Positions 1-7,639 of a stretch of 40,072 nt of DNA are shown piece after piece. Below the pieces are notes generated by a model, which was not told the origin of the DNA, did not search any database, and was given only the letters and a program-made list of their open reading frames with translations. Position numbers and translations under genes: made by a program. The stretch comes from Pseudomonadota bacterium (GTDB lineage: Bacteria > Chloroflexota > Ktedonobacteria > Ktedonobacterales > JADMIN01). Positions within the stretch are counted from its first letter, which is position 1; the number at the start of each line of letters is the position of its first letter. The stretch covers positions 1-40,072 of the forward strand of contig JAJPIU010000086.1 in assembly GCA_021324535.1 (NCBI GenBank). Reading direction: 5' to 3'.

Positions 1-357
1 ACCCGCGAACGGCTGCCCGACGCGGATGAGATCATCGTCTCCTGGCCGGACGAGGCGCTTGGCAGGCTCCCGCTCAACAGCGCCACTGCCATCGCCGTGC
101 TGACCCACGACGACAAGTTTGATGTGCCCGCGCTGACGGTGGCTCTCAACGCGCCGGACGTTGGCTACGTAGGGGCAATTGGCAGCCGTGGCACCCGCGC
201 TAAACGCGACGAACGTCTGCGCGCCAACGGGATCACCGAGGAGCAGATCGCGCGCATCCACGGCCCCATCGGGCTGGATATTGGCGCGGGGCCGCCCGAA
301 GAGATCGCGCTGGCCATCATGGCGCAGATCGTTGCCGTCCGCCACGGCAAAGCCTGA
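1..357 (+). CDS. XdhC/CoxI-family protein, C-terminal part (5' truncated by window edge)
   Basis: The reading frame is open from the first base, so this is the end of a gene that starts outside the window. The visible 118 residues match the Rossmann-like XdhC C-terminal domain. Two family blocks can be seen: GAIGSRGTRAKRDERL and, near the end, HGPIGLDIGAGPPEEIALAI. Proteins of this family help mature molybdenum hydroxylases such as xanthine or CO dehydrogenase by handling the sulfurated molybdenum cofactor in the cytoplasm. No hydroxylase subunit lies inside the window, so partners would have to be upstream. The gene converges on the minus-strand UBP gene with a gap of only nine bases, and I see no clear terminator hairpin between them. 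The family is secure; the exact partner enzyme is unknown. Confidence 0.85.
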   Translation, partial: TRERLPDADEIIVSWPDEALGRLPLNSATAIAVLTHDDKFDVPALTVALNAPDVGYVGAIGSRGTRAKRDERLRANGITEEQIARIHGPIGLDIGAGPPEEIALAIMAQIVAVRHGKA

Positions 358-366
358 GAAGATGGG

Positions 367-626
367 TCAGACCATCATCTCGTCAACATAGCGCCAGCGC
401 CAGGTTTCCCCTGGCTGAAATGACTTCATAATGGGATGCCCGGTCGCGTGGTAGTGGGCGGTGGCGTGCTTGTTCTTCGAGGAACCGCAGCAGCCAACAT
501 GCCCACAGATCAGGCATTCGCGCAGATGCACCCAGGTGTCACCGGTTTTGAGCCATTCCTCGCAGCCGTTGGCGCTTGGCGTCACGTCGCGGATTTGACG
601 AGATGCGTGCAGGTCTTCGTTGCCAT
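367..626 (-). pseudogene. UBP-type zinc finger protein with an apparent 1-bp frameshift
   Basis: The second part, read from 585 down to 367, is a small UBP-type (ubiquitin-hydrolase-like) zinc finger: HLRECLICGHVGCCGSS, NKHATAHYHATGHPI and a final YVDE block. A good ribosome site (AAGGAG) precedes an ATG at 626. That frame gives MATKTCTHL and soon hits a stop, while IRDVTPSANGCEE continues in another frame. Restoring one base near 595-600 would join them as CTHL-DQ-IRDVTPSANG, the usual family order. Two usual cysteines also differ: GCEEC is GCEEW, and the family's WCYVDE is WRYVDE. Bacterial members are small cytoplasmic proteins of poorly known role. It could be a decayed gene, a sequencing error, or a shorter protein started at GTG 585. 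It is probably the last gene of the MFS-GNAT-methyltransferase operon. Confidence 0.7.
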
Positions 627-665
627 ATGATTCTCCTTGTGATCTTGGTGATCTTGTGATGATCG

Positions 666-1574
666 CTACTGTGCTTTAGCGATGCGCGCGACCTTGAACG
701 AGTGCATGCCTTGCTGTGGCGTATCGAGTTCGCCTGCGTATCGCTTCTCCATCCAGGCGCTCAGTTCGCGCAGGGATTCGGCGAAGAGGTCGTCGGGCGC
801 GCCCCAGGTGCGCGACCACTCGCGCTGCCTGATTGACTCGAACGCCTGGCGCGGCGTCATCCGGCTCTGCCAGGTAGTGATGGCGCGTTCTTCCACCTGT
901 AGGCCACGCGCGCGCGCCTCCGCGATGATGGCGCTATAGCCGGTTGCGCCGGGGCGGGTGGGATCGAACCCCAGACGCCTGATGATCTTCACCCACTCAT
1001 CCTGTGTCTGTTGATCAATGGCGCTGCCGTGGGTGACATCCTGGCCGATCAGCAATGCGCCGCCCGGCTCGATGACTCGCATCGCCTCATCGAGCGCCCG
1101 TTTCCATGCCGGAACCAGGTGCAGCACATGCACTGCCAGCGCGCCATCGAACACACCATCCCCAAAGGGGAGCGCCGTCATATCGGCAAGCTCCACGCGC
1201 AAGAGTCCCCAGCGATGCACGTCTGCGGACGGAGTGTTTTCCAGTCGCTGCTCGTACTTCTCGCGCAGGCGGGCGATCATCTGCGGCGAGATGTCCACTC
1301 CCGTCATATTGACGCCAAGTTCAAGCAGCGGAAGCGCGATACGGCCGGTGCCAATGCCGATCTCCAAGACGGAGCTATTCGGCGGAAACGGGCCAACCTC
1401 TGTCAGCCCGCGCGCAATCTCGTTGGCGACATTGGGCGGGTAGCCGCGCGTCTCGTCGTAGATATGCGCAACGCGGTCAAACGAGAGCGAACCAGAGGTA
1501 TTCGCGGAGCTATTCGGCGATTGAGCGGACGGCTTGGAGTCGTCGCGCGATTCGGTGGGGTGGTCTGGCATCAT
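666..1574 (-). CDS. class I SAM-dependent methyltransferase
   Basis: A protein of about 302 residues with a Rossmann-type methyltransferase core. Motif I is VLEIGIGTGRIALPLLE, followed by the acidic strand end VDIS. A second block reads ADMTALPFGDGVFDGALAVH, then LHLVPAWKRALDEAMRVIEPGG, the Methyltransf_11/UbiE-like layout. The substrate cannot be told from sequence. The N-terminal 25 or so residues are Ser/Asn-rich and look disordered. I chose ATG 1574 rather than the upstream TTG at 1592, because GAGGAGG lies about nine bases before the ATG and overlaps the TTG. It follows the GNAT gene by about 50 bp on the same strand and probably shares its transcript. The family is confident, the function general. 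Confidence 0.88.
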   Translation of the reverse strand: MMPDHPTESRDDSKPSAQSPNSSANTSGSLSFDRVAHIYDETRGYPPNVANEIARGLTEVGPFPPNSSVLEIGIGTGRIALPLLELGVNMTGVDISPQMIARLREKYEQRLENTPSADVHRWGLLRVELADMTALPFGDGVFDGALAVHVLHLVPAWKRALDEAMRVIEPGGALLIGQDVTHGSAIDQQTQDEWVKIIRRLGFDPTRPGATGYSAIIAEARARGLQVEERAITTWQSRMTPRQAFESIRQREWSRTWGAPDDLFAESLRELSAWMEKRYAGELDTPQQGMHSFKVARIAKAQ

Positions 1575-1624
1575 GCGCTGACTCCTCCTCAACGTTCAGG
1601 TATCTCCAGAAATATCCCAGAAAG

Positions 1625-2272
1625 TCAGGGTACATGGGATTCGGATTCATCATCGGCGTCGGGCGGAACAGCGCGTGTCTGGGCGTCACGCCGTCGCACG
1701 AAACGCGCCTGTGAGAGACTATATCCCCGACTGCGATACAGGCGCACAGCGGCGTCGTTCTCAAACGAGGTGACGACATAGACCAGCGAGAACTCGCCCT
1801 CGACCAGCAGCGTGCGCTCGGCGGCGTCGAGCAGGCTCATCGCCACGCCACGCCGCCGATAGGCCGGATGAACGAGCAATTCATGGATATAGCCAACAAG
1901 CTCTTCGGTCGCCGGATCAATCTGCGCGGTCGCCAGCAACAGTCCCACCAGCTTCTCCTGCGGCGCTGCCGACTCGCTCGCTTTGGTCTGTTTTGGCTGG
2001 CCATCGGTCTCTTCCACGGCAACCCAGAGCATGCCCTGACCTGCCCGCAACAGCGCCAGACTGGCACGCCCGCGTGAAGCTGAAGGCGCGATCAGCCCTA
2101 GCGCCGCCACGCGGTCATGCTCGGTGGCGCGGCGAACGATGATAGGGGCATCACTCTCGCCTGGCTGTTCCTGCTGCTCCTGCGCCTCCTGTGGCTTTGG
2201 CAATGTCGCCACGTCTGCCCTCGCTTTCACCCTGCCCTGTATCCTACGTGTGTTTTGCACAGTATACGCCAT
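1625..2272 (-). CDS. GNAT-family N-acetyltransferase
   Basis: The acetyl-CoA binding motif is clear: ELLVHPAYRRRGVAMSLLDA, with RRRGVA as the pyrophosphate loop, followed by VVTSFENDAAVRLYRSRGY, the usual end of the fold. It should transfer an acetyl group from acetyl-CoA to an amine or amino group; the substrate is unknown. The first 40 or so residues are a Gln/Glu/Pro-rich low-complexity stretch (QEAQEQQEQP) before the domain begins at about IIVRRATEHD. An insert rich in Lys/Gln/Ser lies between the early strands. Neither ATG 2272 nor GTG 2293 has a strong ribosome site; I prefer the ATG. It lies about 50 bp after the MFS gene and before the methyltransferase, so is likely co-transcribed. 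Confidence 0.85.
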   Translation of the reverse strand: MAYTVQNTRRIQGRVKARADVATLPKPQEAQEQQEQPGESDAPIIVRRATEHDRVAALGLIAPSASRGRASLALLRAGQGMLWVAVEETDGQPKQTKASESAAPQEKLVGLLLATAQIDPATEELVGYIHELLVHPAYRRRGVAMSLLDAAERTLLVEGEFSLVYVVTSFENDAAVRLYRSRGYSLSQARFVRRRDAQTRAVPPDADDESESHVP

Positions 2273-2326
2273 AGCGACGCGAAAGTGTATCACATGTATC
2301 TTTTACACCACCCTCCCGCAATTGCC

Positions 2327-3583
2327 TCAGTCCACCGCGCGAATCGCAGGGTGCAACAGCCCCAGCGCGATGACGACGGCGCCGGTGGCTCCGCCAACGA
2401 TGAAGACAAGCGGCGCGCCGAAGTGATCCGCCGCGACGCCCGCCAGCGCGTAACCAACCGGCGTCAGCCCAGATGATACCAGCAGATCGATGCTGTTCAC
2501 ACGGCCAAGCTGGTTCGCCGGAACAAACTCTTGCAGGCTATTCACCCACGCCAGCCCAAGCGTCGTCAGCGCCACGCCCTGAATGAAAAACGCTACGCTG
2601 ACTGCCGCAAGCGGGATGGGAAGGCCAGTCACCATCAGCATCAGGCCAAGCGTCATCCAGGCGCCATAGGTCAGCCAACCGCGCCGCCGCAGCCGCTTGA
2701 AGCGACCCAGCCAGAGCGCCGCAAGAATTGAACCAAGCGCCAGCAGCGTGGTAAACAGCGCATACACGCCCACCTGTGCGCCAAAACGCTGCTTCACGAG
2801 CAACGGCGTCACCGCTTCATCCGGGCCGCTGAGGAAGATCGTGCTGACACAGGCGATCACCAGTGTGAGCCAGAGCCAGGGCGAGGCCAGCACGACGCCG
2901 ATACCCTCGCGCACATCACGCAACACACTTCCCTCTTGTTCTTCCTGCGCTTCCTGCGCTTCCTGCGCTTCCTGCGCTTCGGCAAGCTGCGGCTTTTGCG
3001 TCGGAGCCTGGGAGATCGCCATAAGGCAGGCCGCCGAGATGAGAAACGAGAGGCCGTCCAACGCGAAGGCTAGCGATACGCCGCCAAAGGTGATGATCAG
3101 AGCGGCGACGCCTGGGCCGACGATCTGCGCGACTTGCAGGCTGACGCTACGCAACGAGTTGGCGCTTGGCAGCGTCTCCAGCGGAACAAGATCGGGGATG
3201 ATGGCGGCATAGGCGGGATAGAAGAACGCCTGGGCGACGCCAAACAGCGCGCTCATCACAAAGACCTCCCACAGGGCCAACGTTTGCTGATACGCCAGCA
3301 GCGCAATCACCAGCACGACGATTCCACCGAGCAGGTCGGAGCCGAGCATCAGGCGCAGGCGCGGCAATCGGTCAACCGCGACGCCGCCAATCAAGAGGAA
3401 CGCAAGCATGGGCAGCGTGGAGCAGACCAGGACAATGCCCATCGCCGTCGCCGAGCCGGTTTTCTGGAGCACCCACCAGGCCAGCGCGATGGTAAAGAGG
3501 CTATCGCCGAAGCTTGAGATGGTTTGCCCACTCCACAGCAGGGCAAACGAGCGGAGGGAAAGCGCACGAAATACAGCCAACAC
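2327..3583 (-). CDS. MFS transporter (MFS_3 / EntS-like exporter)
   Basis: A 418-residue polytopic membrane protein with about 12 hydrophobic segments. The first loop carries the MFS signature DRLPRLRLMLGSDLLGG, typical of the MFS_3 group that exports siderophores and drugs by proton antiport. The opening (LSLRSFALLWSGQTISSFGDSLF) is also characteristic. The central cytoplasmic loop between the two six-helix halves contains a repetitive EAQ stretch encoded by a 9-bp DNA repeat. The start is GTG 3583, preceded by GAAAGGA at a good distance. It is the first gene of a minus-strand operon with a GNAT and a methyltransferase. Such a set could modify and export a small molecule, or give resistance; this is inference. 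Confidence 0.9.
   Translation of the reverse strand: MLAVFRALSLRSFALLWSGQTISSFGDSLFTIALAWWVLQKTGSATAMGIVLVCSTLPMLAFLLIGGVAVDRLPRLRLMLGSDLLGGIVVLVIALLAYQQTLALWEVFVMSALFGVAQAFFYPAYAAIIPDLVPLETLPSANSLRSVSLQVAQIVGPGVAALIITFGGVSLAFALDGLSFLISAACLMAISQAPTQKPQLAEAQEAQEAQEAQEEQEGSVLRDVREGIGVVLASPWLWLTLVIACVSTIFLSGPDEAVTPLLVKQRFGAQVGVYALFTTLLALGSILAALWLGRFKRLRRRGWLTYGAWMTLGLMLMVTGLPIPLAAVSVAFFIQGVALTTLGLAWVNSLQEFVPANQLGRVNSIDLLVSSGLTPVGYALAGVAADHFGAPLVFIVGGATGAVVIALGLLHPAIRAVD
2941..2979. repeat. 9-bp in-frame tandem repeat in the MFS gene
   Basis: Four exact copies of CTTCCTGCG plus a partial one. On the coding (minus) strand it encodes repeated Glu-Ala-Gln in the central cytoplasmic loop of the transporter, where length change would be tolerated. 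Confidence 0.9.
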
Positions 3584-3938
3584 GGACGGACGATCCTTTC
3601 ACGGAGACGAATTTCACCCAGTACACGGCATGTCTAGAGGGGGACACATGCGCACAATGGAGGGGTTCCCAACAGGCAGGCGCGCTTTCGCAAAGTGGAC
3701 ACTGGCAGCGCCAGAAAAGAGGATGTCTGGCGGCAAAGCAAGGCGCGGAAAAGCACAGAAGCAGAGAGTGTGATCGGCGCCAAGGCAAGCGCGCACCGCA
3801 GACACGCCAGGGGACGAGGGTGTTGGGGCGAGGAAGACGTTTCCCTGGCCTTAGACCTCGTGGGTTGGGAACGTTAGGTGGTTTTTGAGCATGGGATAGG
3901 TAAAGGTTATCTCTCCTGAAAGAATCAAGCCTACGCAA
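3584..3938 (-). other. long untranslated leader of the MFS operon
   Basis: About 350 bases separate the predicted promoter from the MFS start codon. I see no convincing gene here. Open frames on either strand (for example 3514-3888 plus and 3501-3953 minus) have unprotein-like composition rich in Cys, Arg and Trp. A tiny frame in the leader, MLKNHLTFPTHEV, has AGGAG too far upstream to be convincing. I did not recognise a known riboswitch or T-box motif. Confidence 0.4.
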
Positions 3939-3967
3939 AGTATACACGAGCAACCATCAAAAGTCAA
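3939..3967 (-). promoter_or_regulatory. sigma70-type promoter of the MFS operon
   Basis: Read on the minus strand, TTGACT (3967-3962) is followed after exactly 17 bases by TATACT (3944-3939). Both boxes match five of six consensus bases and the spacing is ideal. It points to the MFS-GNAT-methyltransferase genes. Confidence 0.7.
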
Positions 3968-3993
3968 GCGCCGCATATGATCTCACACGACTA

Positions 3994-4023
3994 TTGACGC
4001 GCAGTCGCCTTGCCTGCTACGCT
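3994..4023 (+). promoter_or_regulatory. candidate promoter of the LLM oxidoreductase gene
   Basis: TTGACG at 3994 and TACGCT at 4018, with 18 bases between. The -10 box is weak. It lies back to back with the MFS promoter, the two -35 boxes being about 26 bases apart, so one regulator could affect both. Confidence 0.4.
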
Positions 4024-4098
4024 GTGGACGCGATCACTTGTATACGTTTACGACCTGCCACAGGGCCGATGATGATTGATGATAAGGAGCCATTCCCC

Positions 4099-5229
4099 AT
4101 GAGCGAGCCAACGGCCACAGCCGCCGACGGCGGCGCACAACAGGCGCAGCCACAGACCAGCACACAGGCCACGTCAGCCGCCAGCCGCCCGGAGCGTAGC
4201 GCGCCGCTGGCGATTGGGCTGATCGCCGATAGCCCCGTCTTCCCCGGCGAATGGAACGCCATCCTCGATCTTGTGAGCCACGCCGATCAGTTGGGCTATA
4301 GCTCGGTCTGGCTGGGCGAGGCATGGGGCTATGAACTCTTTACCTCGCTTGCCGATCTTGTGCGCGTCACTAACCGGATCAAGCTGGGCGCAGGCATCGC
4401 CAACGTCTTCTCGCGTTCGCCTGCGGTGATCGCAAGCGCCACCGCCACGCTGGACGAACGCTCAGGCGGGCGGATGCTGCTTGGATTGGGGTCATCTGGC
4501 GCACAGGTGGTCGAACACTGGCATGGTGTACCCTTCAACAAGCCGCTGCGGCGCATTCGCGAGTATGCGACGATCATCAATATGATCATGCGTCGTGAGC
4601 CGCTGGTCTACGAGGGCGAGGTGTTTCACCTCAACCGGGGCTTTACGTTGCGCTTCCATCCGCCGCGCACACACATCCCCATCTATATCGCGGCGCTCAC
4701 TCCCAAAAGCATCGAGCAAACGGGTGAGATCGCCGACGGCATTCTGCCGACCTACTGGCCCTCACACGACTTCCCCGATCTACGCGCGCAGCTTGACGCA
4801 GGCTCGGCGAAGGCAGGCAGACCGGCGGGCAGCGTCGCCATCGCGCCGTATATCGTGACCGATATTGTGACGACCGAGGAGGAGCGTGCGAAGGCCAGGA
4901 TGCGCGCGCGCGGCCCCATCGCGTTTTATATTGGCAGGATGGGAACCTTCTACGCCGAGATGTTGGCCAACCACGGCTACGCCGACGAGGTGGCTGCCGT
5001 CAAGAAGGGTTGGGAGTCTGGTCAGGCGGCTGCGCTTGCCGCCGTGAACGACCGACTGCTGGATGCAACCGCCATCATCGGAACGCCCGAAGAGGTGGTA
5101 GAGCGCCTACGCGACTGGCGCGAGCTTGGCGTGGACGAGCCGTTGATCAGCCTGCCACAGGGCGACCCAGCGCAGGCGAAACAGCGGCTCGAAGCGGTGG
5201 CGCGATTGGCCGGATTGGCGGGCGGTTGA
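4099..5229 (+). CDS. LLM-class (luciferase-like, probably F420-dependent) oxidoreductase
   Basis: A 376-residue TIM-barrel flavin/F420 oxidoreductase of the bacterial luciferase family. Visible family blocks are SVWLGEAWGYELFTSLADL, TNRIKLGAGIANVFSRSPAV, GRMLLGLGSSGAQVVEHWHG and HIPIYIAALTPKSIEQTGEI. The near-C-terminal DATAIIGTPEEVVERL is also typical. Members of this subgroup usually use F420, but FMN cannot be excluded from sequence. The start ATG 4099 has AAGGAG nine bases upstream; an earlier pair of ATGs at 4069 and 4072 and a TTG at 3994 are in frame but lack a ribosome site. The first 30 or so residues (Ala/Gln/Thr-rich) look disordered. It stands alone and is divergent from the MFS operon. 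The substrate is unknown. Confidence 0.88.
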   Translation: MSEPTATAADGGAQQAQPQTSTQATSAASRPERSAPLAIGLIADSPVFPGEWNAILDLVSHADQLGYSSVWLGEAWGYELFTSLADLVRVTNRIKLGAGIANVFSRSPAVIASATATLDERSGGRMLLGLGSSGAQVVEHWHGVPFNKPLRRIREYATIINMIMRREPLVYEGEVFHLNRGFTLRFHPPRTHIPIYIAALTPKSIEQTGEIADGILPTYWPSHDFPDLRAQLDAGSAKAGRPAGSVAIAPYIVTDIVTTEEERAKARMRARGPIAFYIGRMGTFYAEMLANHGYADEVAAVKKGWESGQAAALAAVNDRLLDATAIIGTPEEVVERLRDWRELGVDEPLISLPQGDPAQAKQRLEAVARLAGLAGG

Positions 5230-5489
5230 GGCCGTGAAGCGGGACGAGGCTGGCGGGTGCGTGAACTGGCGCGACTGAGCAGGAACGCCACACCGGATGC
5301 AGCGCCGATCAATCCCCCAACTCAGGGGAGCCGGAATGGCCAGCGCCGCCGCCTGCAAGATAGACTTGAATCGGTCAGTGATCAGCGACAGTCATTGCAA
5401 GCATGCCGCGGGTATCTCCTGCATGGAGGGCGCCACCGCTGTCGCACGACAAAACAGCATTTTTGCGTACCATCTTGCCGAGAGAGGAC

Positions 5490-7613
5490 TCAGACCAGAT
5501 ACACCACACTTTGGCCCAGCGGCGCGATGGCGATGGCAAGGGTATCTTGCGCGTTGGCCGCCTGCTCGTAGCCACAGAGCGTCCACTGCCCCTGCACGTA
5601 GTTGGAGGGCAGAGTGATTGTGCCTGTGGCCCAGAGGCCGTTGAAGGCATTGTCACCATTGAGTGAGGTGACAAATGCGGTATTTGGGTTGGCCAGTCCA
5701 AATGTCGTCATCGGCATGATGCGACTCGTCTCCCAGGAGGGAGGAGGATTGAAGGTGTAGCCAAGCGTAGCGGCGTTCACGCTGCAACTGGTGGGCTGTC
5801 CGTTGGTGGGCGGTTCCACATAAAACGCTGTGCTGTTGGGTTTGGAAGGGTTGCCATTGACAGGATCGCCTGGATCGAACAGGCTGTATTGGATTGTGCG
5901 CCCAGCGTATTCTGTGGGGATGACGGCCAGCGGGAAGCCCGTCACGGCAGAGGATTGTGGAAAGTAGAGCGTGATATCCGCCGCGTTGAGCGCGCCGATC
6001 TGGCCGGGGGCGCCGTTGCTGTCGCACGAGGGTACACCAGCGGGCGAGGTGGTCTGCGCAGGGCAGAGCTTCAGTCCATAGTTATGCTCGCCCCAGCCCA
6101 GCGCGAAGTTTGTGGGGGCGGTCAGGCTGGTCGCCTCCACCTCCAGCCGGTATTGTCCTACTGCGAGGCCGGTGACAAGCTGCGTCCAGCCGAACTGCGA
6201 GGTTGGAGCCGTGGCACAGTCGCCGCCTTGGGGATCGTAGACCTGTCCGGCGGCGCACCCCTTCGCGGTGAGATCAGCCGTCACGCCGTCGTAGGGATTC
6301 GCGACAAGCGAGGCAACCTGCGTTCCCGCCGTGAGCGTGGTCACGTTGGGGACGGTATAGAGTGTGTAGGTGGTGGTGAAGTAGTAGCGCGCCGCCGTGA
6401 AGCTGTTCGCATAGGCGACTCCGCCATACGATGTGTAGTACCCCTGCGTACAAGACCCACCCGTACCGCTTTGATACCAAGCGAAGCCATCAATAGTTTG
6501 CGGGCCGTAGCAGGGCGTCGGCGCGGAGCCGTTGGTGGGGATGTAGGGAGCGTTGTACACCCATAGCGTGGCGTTCGCCTGAGTGACGTTCACCAGATAG
6601 GTATAGCCGCCAGGGTGCGACGAGCCAACGAAGCCGGTCGCCGGGCCGGAGAAGCCTATTGGCTGCTGATCGGTGTTATGCGCGCCGCAGTGCTGATTGA
6701 GGATGGTGTTGTAATCAGTCGTGTACTGCGAGTGGTTGGTCACGAGACCGTTATACGTCGTGTATGGCCCAGGCGGACTGGGATCAATCGTCGGCGGGTT
6801 ATGCGCTATCCCTTCCTCGCAGTAGACATAGGGATCGCCCTGCTCTTTGAGTTCCGCTGGGCCGTTGATGTTCGCCAGGAAGGCTTGCGGCGCGTTGTTC
6901 ACGTTTGGGCAGGTGATAGGATTTTTACCGAGCGGCACGCAATCGCCGTAGCCGCCGAAGTAGCCCGCGCCCGCTGCGCTGGCATCCTCCCCAATCATGA
7001 TCGGCGGCAGATACTCGGCCTGCGCCTTTACCGTGACGGTGACGGGGCCAACGTTGACGGCGCTGAGAAAGATGACATCGCTCGTCTCGGTGATGTAGAC
7101 GACAAGATCATGTGGCTTGCCCGCCACCGGACAAACTGCCACCTCAATGCTCGCCGGGTTGGCGGGACAGTATCCGCTCAGGTCTTGTCCGCAGGGCTGG
7201 CCGAAACCGTCTTTGATCGTTTCTTGCAGCGCCCGGCAGACGGCGGTATCAGCCGGGGGAACGGCGAGAGGCGTCGTGTAGTTGTTGGGCATGTAGAGGA
7301 CAGCGGCCAGCGCCCCTGCCTCGGCGGCGCGCTGCATGCGGGCGTAGAGGTCGTAGATGCGGATGGTGTCTACCGCCAGGCCAAGAATGGCGACCAGCAC
7401 GGTGACGCTGAGGGCGAAGAAGATGAGCGTTTGGCCACGACTGCGCCAGCGCTGGCGACGTTCGCGCCGAACATCTTCGCTGTGGCGACGACGCGCCCAC
7501 TTGCGGCATGATATGCGAGCCGACACACCTGCGCCCCTGGTGCGACTGGCGCTCTCAGCGCTCTCAGCGTTCTTCATATGCGCTGTCGCGCCAGCGTGCC
7601 GTCGCCGATCCAT
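5490..7613 (-). CDS. TadE/TadG-like membrane-anchored secreted protein
   Basis: A 707-residue protein. After an Arg-rich N-terminus comes RSRGQTLIFFAL and one hydrophobic helix (about residues 62-84), then RMQRAAEAGALAAVLYMPNN. This is the Tad/TadE-G pilin-like module (Putative Flp pilus-assembly TadE/G-like) in which a RGQ..IFFAL segment starts the transmembrane helix. The remaining 600 or so residues should lie outside the membrane; they are rich in Thr, Asn, Tyr, Pro and Gly with scattered cysteines and no enzyme motif I recognise. ATG 7613 has AAGGAG about ten bases upstream. It begins 26 bp after cydB on the same strand, so may be co-transcribed with the oxidase genes. No other tad genes are in the window. 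The role (surface or pilus-related) is inferred from the N-terminus only. Confidence 0.75.
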   Translation of the reverse strand: MDRRRHAGATAHMKNAESAESASRTRGAGVSARISCRKWARRRHSEDVRRERRQRWRSRGQTLIFFALSVTVLVAILGLAVDTIRIYDLYARMQRAAEAGALAAVLYMPNNYTTPLAVPPADTAVCRALQETIKDGFGQPCGQDLSGYCPANPASIEVAVCPVAGKPHDLVVYITETSDVIFLSAVNVGPVTVTVKAQAEYLPPIMIGEDASAAGAGYFGGYGDCVPLGKNPITCPNVNNAPQAFLANINGPAELKEQGDPYVYCEEGIAHNPPTIDPSPPGPYTTYNGLVTNHSQYTTDYNTILNQHCGAHNTDQQPIGFSGPATGFVGSSHPGGYTYLVNVTQANATLWVYNAPYIPTNGSAPTPCYGPQTIDGFAWYQSGTGGSCTQGYYTSYGGVAYANSFTAARYYFTTTYTLYTVPNVTTLTAGTQVASLVANPYDGVTADLTAKGCAAGQVYDPQGGDCATAPTSQFGWTQLVTGLAVGQYRLEVEATSLTAPTNFALGWGEHNYGLKLCPAQTTSPAGVPSCDSNGAPGQIGALNAADITLYFPQSSAVTGFPLAVIPTEYAGRTIQYSLFDPGDPVNGNPSKPNSTAFYVEPPTNGQPTSCSVNAATLGYTFNPPPSWETSRIMPMTTFGLANPNTAFVTSLNGDNAFNGLWATGTITLPSNYVQGQWTLCGYEQAANAQDTLAIAIAPLGQSVVYLV

Positions 7614-7639
7614 CTTGCAACTACTCCTTATTCACTGCT

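Noticed and set aside
3501-3953. minus-strand open frame over the MFS leader
   Set aside because: Rich in Cys, Trp and Arg, no domain; the promoter analysis places this stretch in an untranslated leader.
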